Shown: positions 63,052 to 64,000 of the stretch, in pieces
Layout of the letters: each line of letters starts with the position of its first letter
How positions within the stretch are numbered: the stretch's first letter is position 1
NCBI RefSeq assembly: GCF_030067815.1
Contig: NZ_CP125968.1
Location: 248,001-312,000, forward strand
DNA: 64,000 nt
Reading direction: 5' to 3'
From: Sporosarcina thermotolerans
GTDB taxonomy: Bacteria; Bacillota; Bacilli; Bacillales_A; Planococcaceae
Position numbers and translations under genes: made by a program
Notes under the pieces: model-generated
The model's database searches: none
What the model was told of the DNA's origin: nothing
Seen by the model: only the letters and a program-made list of their open reading frames with translations

Positions 63052-63782
63052 GCAAATTCGACGAACGTATAAAGAACGACTTGGCTAAGCGGACAGATAA
63101 AGACGTTAGTGATATGAAGGATGAGATTTGGAATGGCATCAATCAAGAATTATTTGAACGGAGGAGAACTACGGTGAAACGAAAAAAACGATGGGTCCCT
63201 GCAGTTATCATTACGGCAGCCGCCATTATACTTGCATTCACTTTACAAACAGACTCGGGACTTGCACTGATAAAAAATATTAAGGATATGTTCGCACCTG
63301 AAAAAGAGATAATCCAAAGTATTGAGGGACAAGACGAGCCGACAAACGTCCATTTGAATGAAGGAAAGGATTCTGAGTACATCATTTATATTGATGAAAC
63401 GAACTATAAAATGGTCAAAGGGAATGAGTCCGATATCATTACAACCATTGAACCACTTCCTGAAAAGTACCCGGAAGTAAGCATGGAAATCAAACAATAT
63501 CCCGAGAATAAACCGGATGAGCTCATTAAGCAAATTGAGGCTGAACTGAAGAATGACTTCCCTGAGTTGCGACCTGTCGAATCAGTAACGGAACCTGTCG
63601 AAGGCTTCTGGCTACACGGGCTTACTGAATCGAAATGGGACGGTAAAGTTATCGATGTTTACGTTATAAGTAACGGTAAAAACGGAAGCTTTGTTATTAC
63701 CGAGAAGTATTTCCTTGAAGCCGCTGAGGGACACGGTGCAAGGTTTTGGCATATGTTAAAGAGCTTTGAAATTGTGGAATAA
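63048..63782 (+). CDS. Membrane-anchored anti-sigma factor-like protein
   Basis: A 244-residue protein. The cytosolic N-terminus (residues 1-45, MSKFDERIKNDLAKRTDKDV) would hold the sigma factor. One membrane helix (WVPAVIITAAAIILAFTLQT, about 49-68) follows. The outside domain is rich in Glu and Lys and ends in a DUF4367-like beta fold (EGFWLHGLTESKWDGKVIDVYVISNGKNGSFVITEKY). Overlap with the sigma gene supports the pairing. Release signal unknown. Confidence 0.82.
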   Translation: MSKFDERIKNDLAKRTDKDVSDMKDEIWNGINQELFERRRTTVKRKKRWVPAVIITAAAIILAFTLQTDSGLALIKNIKDMFAPEKEIIQSIEGQDEPTNVHLNEGKDSEYIIYIDETNYKMVKGNESDIITTIEPLPEKYPEVSMEIKQYPENKPDELIKQIEAELKNDFPELRPVESVTEPVEGFWLHGLTESKWDGKVIDVYVISNGKNGSFVITEKYFLEAAEGHGARFWHMLKSFEIVE

Positions 63783-63787
63783 ATAGC

Positions 63788-63823
63788 ATGGAGAGGGTGA
63801 AGTATATTCACTCTCTTTTTTTG
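63788..63823 (+). terminator. Terminator of the sigma/anti-sigma pair
   Basis: GAGAGGGTGAA pairs with TTCACTCTC around GTATA, then T7. Confidence 0.85.
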
Positions 63824-63911
63824 TCGAAGAAATGAAGATTGATGAATTTAGTGCATATTCTATAGCAAAAAGGGGTATAGCTAAAAAGTAGATAGCGAGG
63901 AGGTTTGAAAA

Positions 63912-64000
63912 TTGGATACTTTTATAAGAGTTTTCGATACGTTAATTATTCTATCGTATAGTGTCCTAATAGCATTCACCACACCATTCATCATGGGGTA
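63912..64000 (+). CDS. Start of a membrane protein gene (cut by window edge)
   Basis: TTG 63912 after AGGAGG. The visible residues MDTFIRVFDTLIILSYSV, then LIAFTTPFIMG, hold a hydrophobic segment, so the product is probably a membrane protein. Only 29 residues are visible; no family can be named. Confidence 0.55.
   Translation, partial: MDTFIRVFDTLIILSYSVLIAFTTPFIMG

Noticed and set aside
1..64000. tRNA, rRNA, replication origin
   Set aside because: No cloverleaf ends with CCA, rRNA cores, or DnaA-box clusters noticed by eye; a covariance-model scan was not possible.

Overview
The window looks like chromosome of a low-to-middle GC, spore-former-type Bacillota. The best guess is Bacillales, family Planococcaceae, Sporosarcina-like (inference from gene content; there is no rRNA to confirm it). 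Supporting signs are strong AGGAGG ribosome sites, frequent TTG/GTG starts, a LiaFSR system, a YerO/SwrC pair, T-box, SAM-I and preQ1-I leaders, ECF sigma/anti-sigma pairs and YxlEFG-like genes. No rRNA, tRNA, CRISPR array, prophage or plasmid module was seen.

Layout. 1-430: end of an IS3 element. 0.5-2.9 kb: liaFSR. 3-4.9 kb: TM-helix-repeat membrane protein. 5.1-6.6 kb: a complete IS256-type element inserted in the edge of a repeat array. 6.7-10.7 kb: SwrC-type RND pump (two frameshifts) with a divergent TetR regulator. 10.8-12.5 kb: DinB-like, small hydrophilic and CPBP genes. 12.5-19.4 kb: a response regulator, hidden small membrane protein and histidine kinase preceded by a three-gene ABC-2 exporter. 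19.5-21 kb: tandem lipoproteins. 21-23 kb: T-box-controlled second-type methionyl-tRNA synthetase. 23-30.7 kb: small accessory genes, EamA, AHSA1 and an ECF sigma with its anti-sigma. 31.3-36.6 kb: preQ1-I/queT, BCCT transporter, and hom and metY behind a SAM-I riboswitch. 37-42.5 kb: plsY-like, DUF2187, YeiH, pepT and EmrE-type genes. 42.8-45.5 kb: SsuABC/TauABC-type importer. 46-48 kb: CoA-transferase divergent from a FhuF-like protein. 48-52 kb: VOC, AI-2E, CatE/HxlR and L,D-transpeptidase genes. 52.5-56.6 kb: a badly frameshifted ABC exporter block. 56.7-59 kb: FlaR-like kinase, nucleotidyltransferase and a regulator with an F1-ATPase-beta-like body. 59-64 kb: tiny paralogues around a repeat array, yxlEFG, and a second ECF sigma/anti-sigma pair.

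Two things stand out. First, the gene at 57893-58942 joins a helix-turn-helix domain to a body that reads as the ATP synthase beta subunit with a destroyed P-loop. It has its own terminator and a candidate self-operator. Second, ten intergenic arrays of short degenerate repeats belong to five unrelated sequence families, each found at two places, and all share a spacing of exactly 20, 21 or alternating 20/21 bp, that is two DNA turns.

Caution: about twenty genes, including likely housekeeping ones (hom, plsY), are broken by single-base indels, often in homopolymers. This looks more like uncorrected sequencing error than gene decay, so I give restored gene spans and label them.
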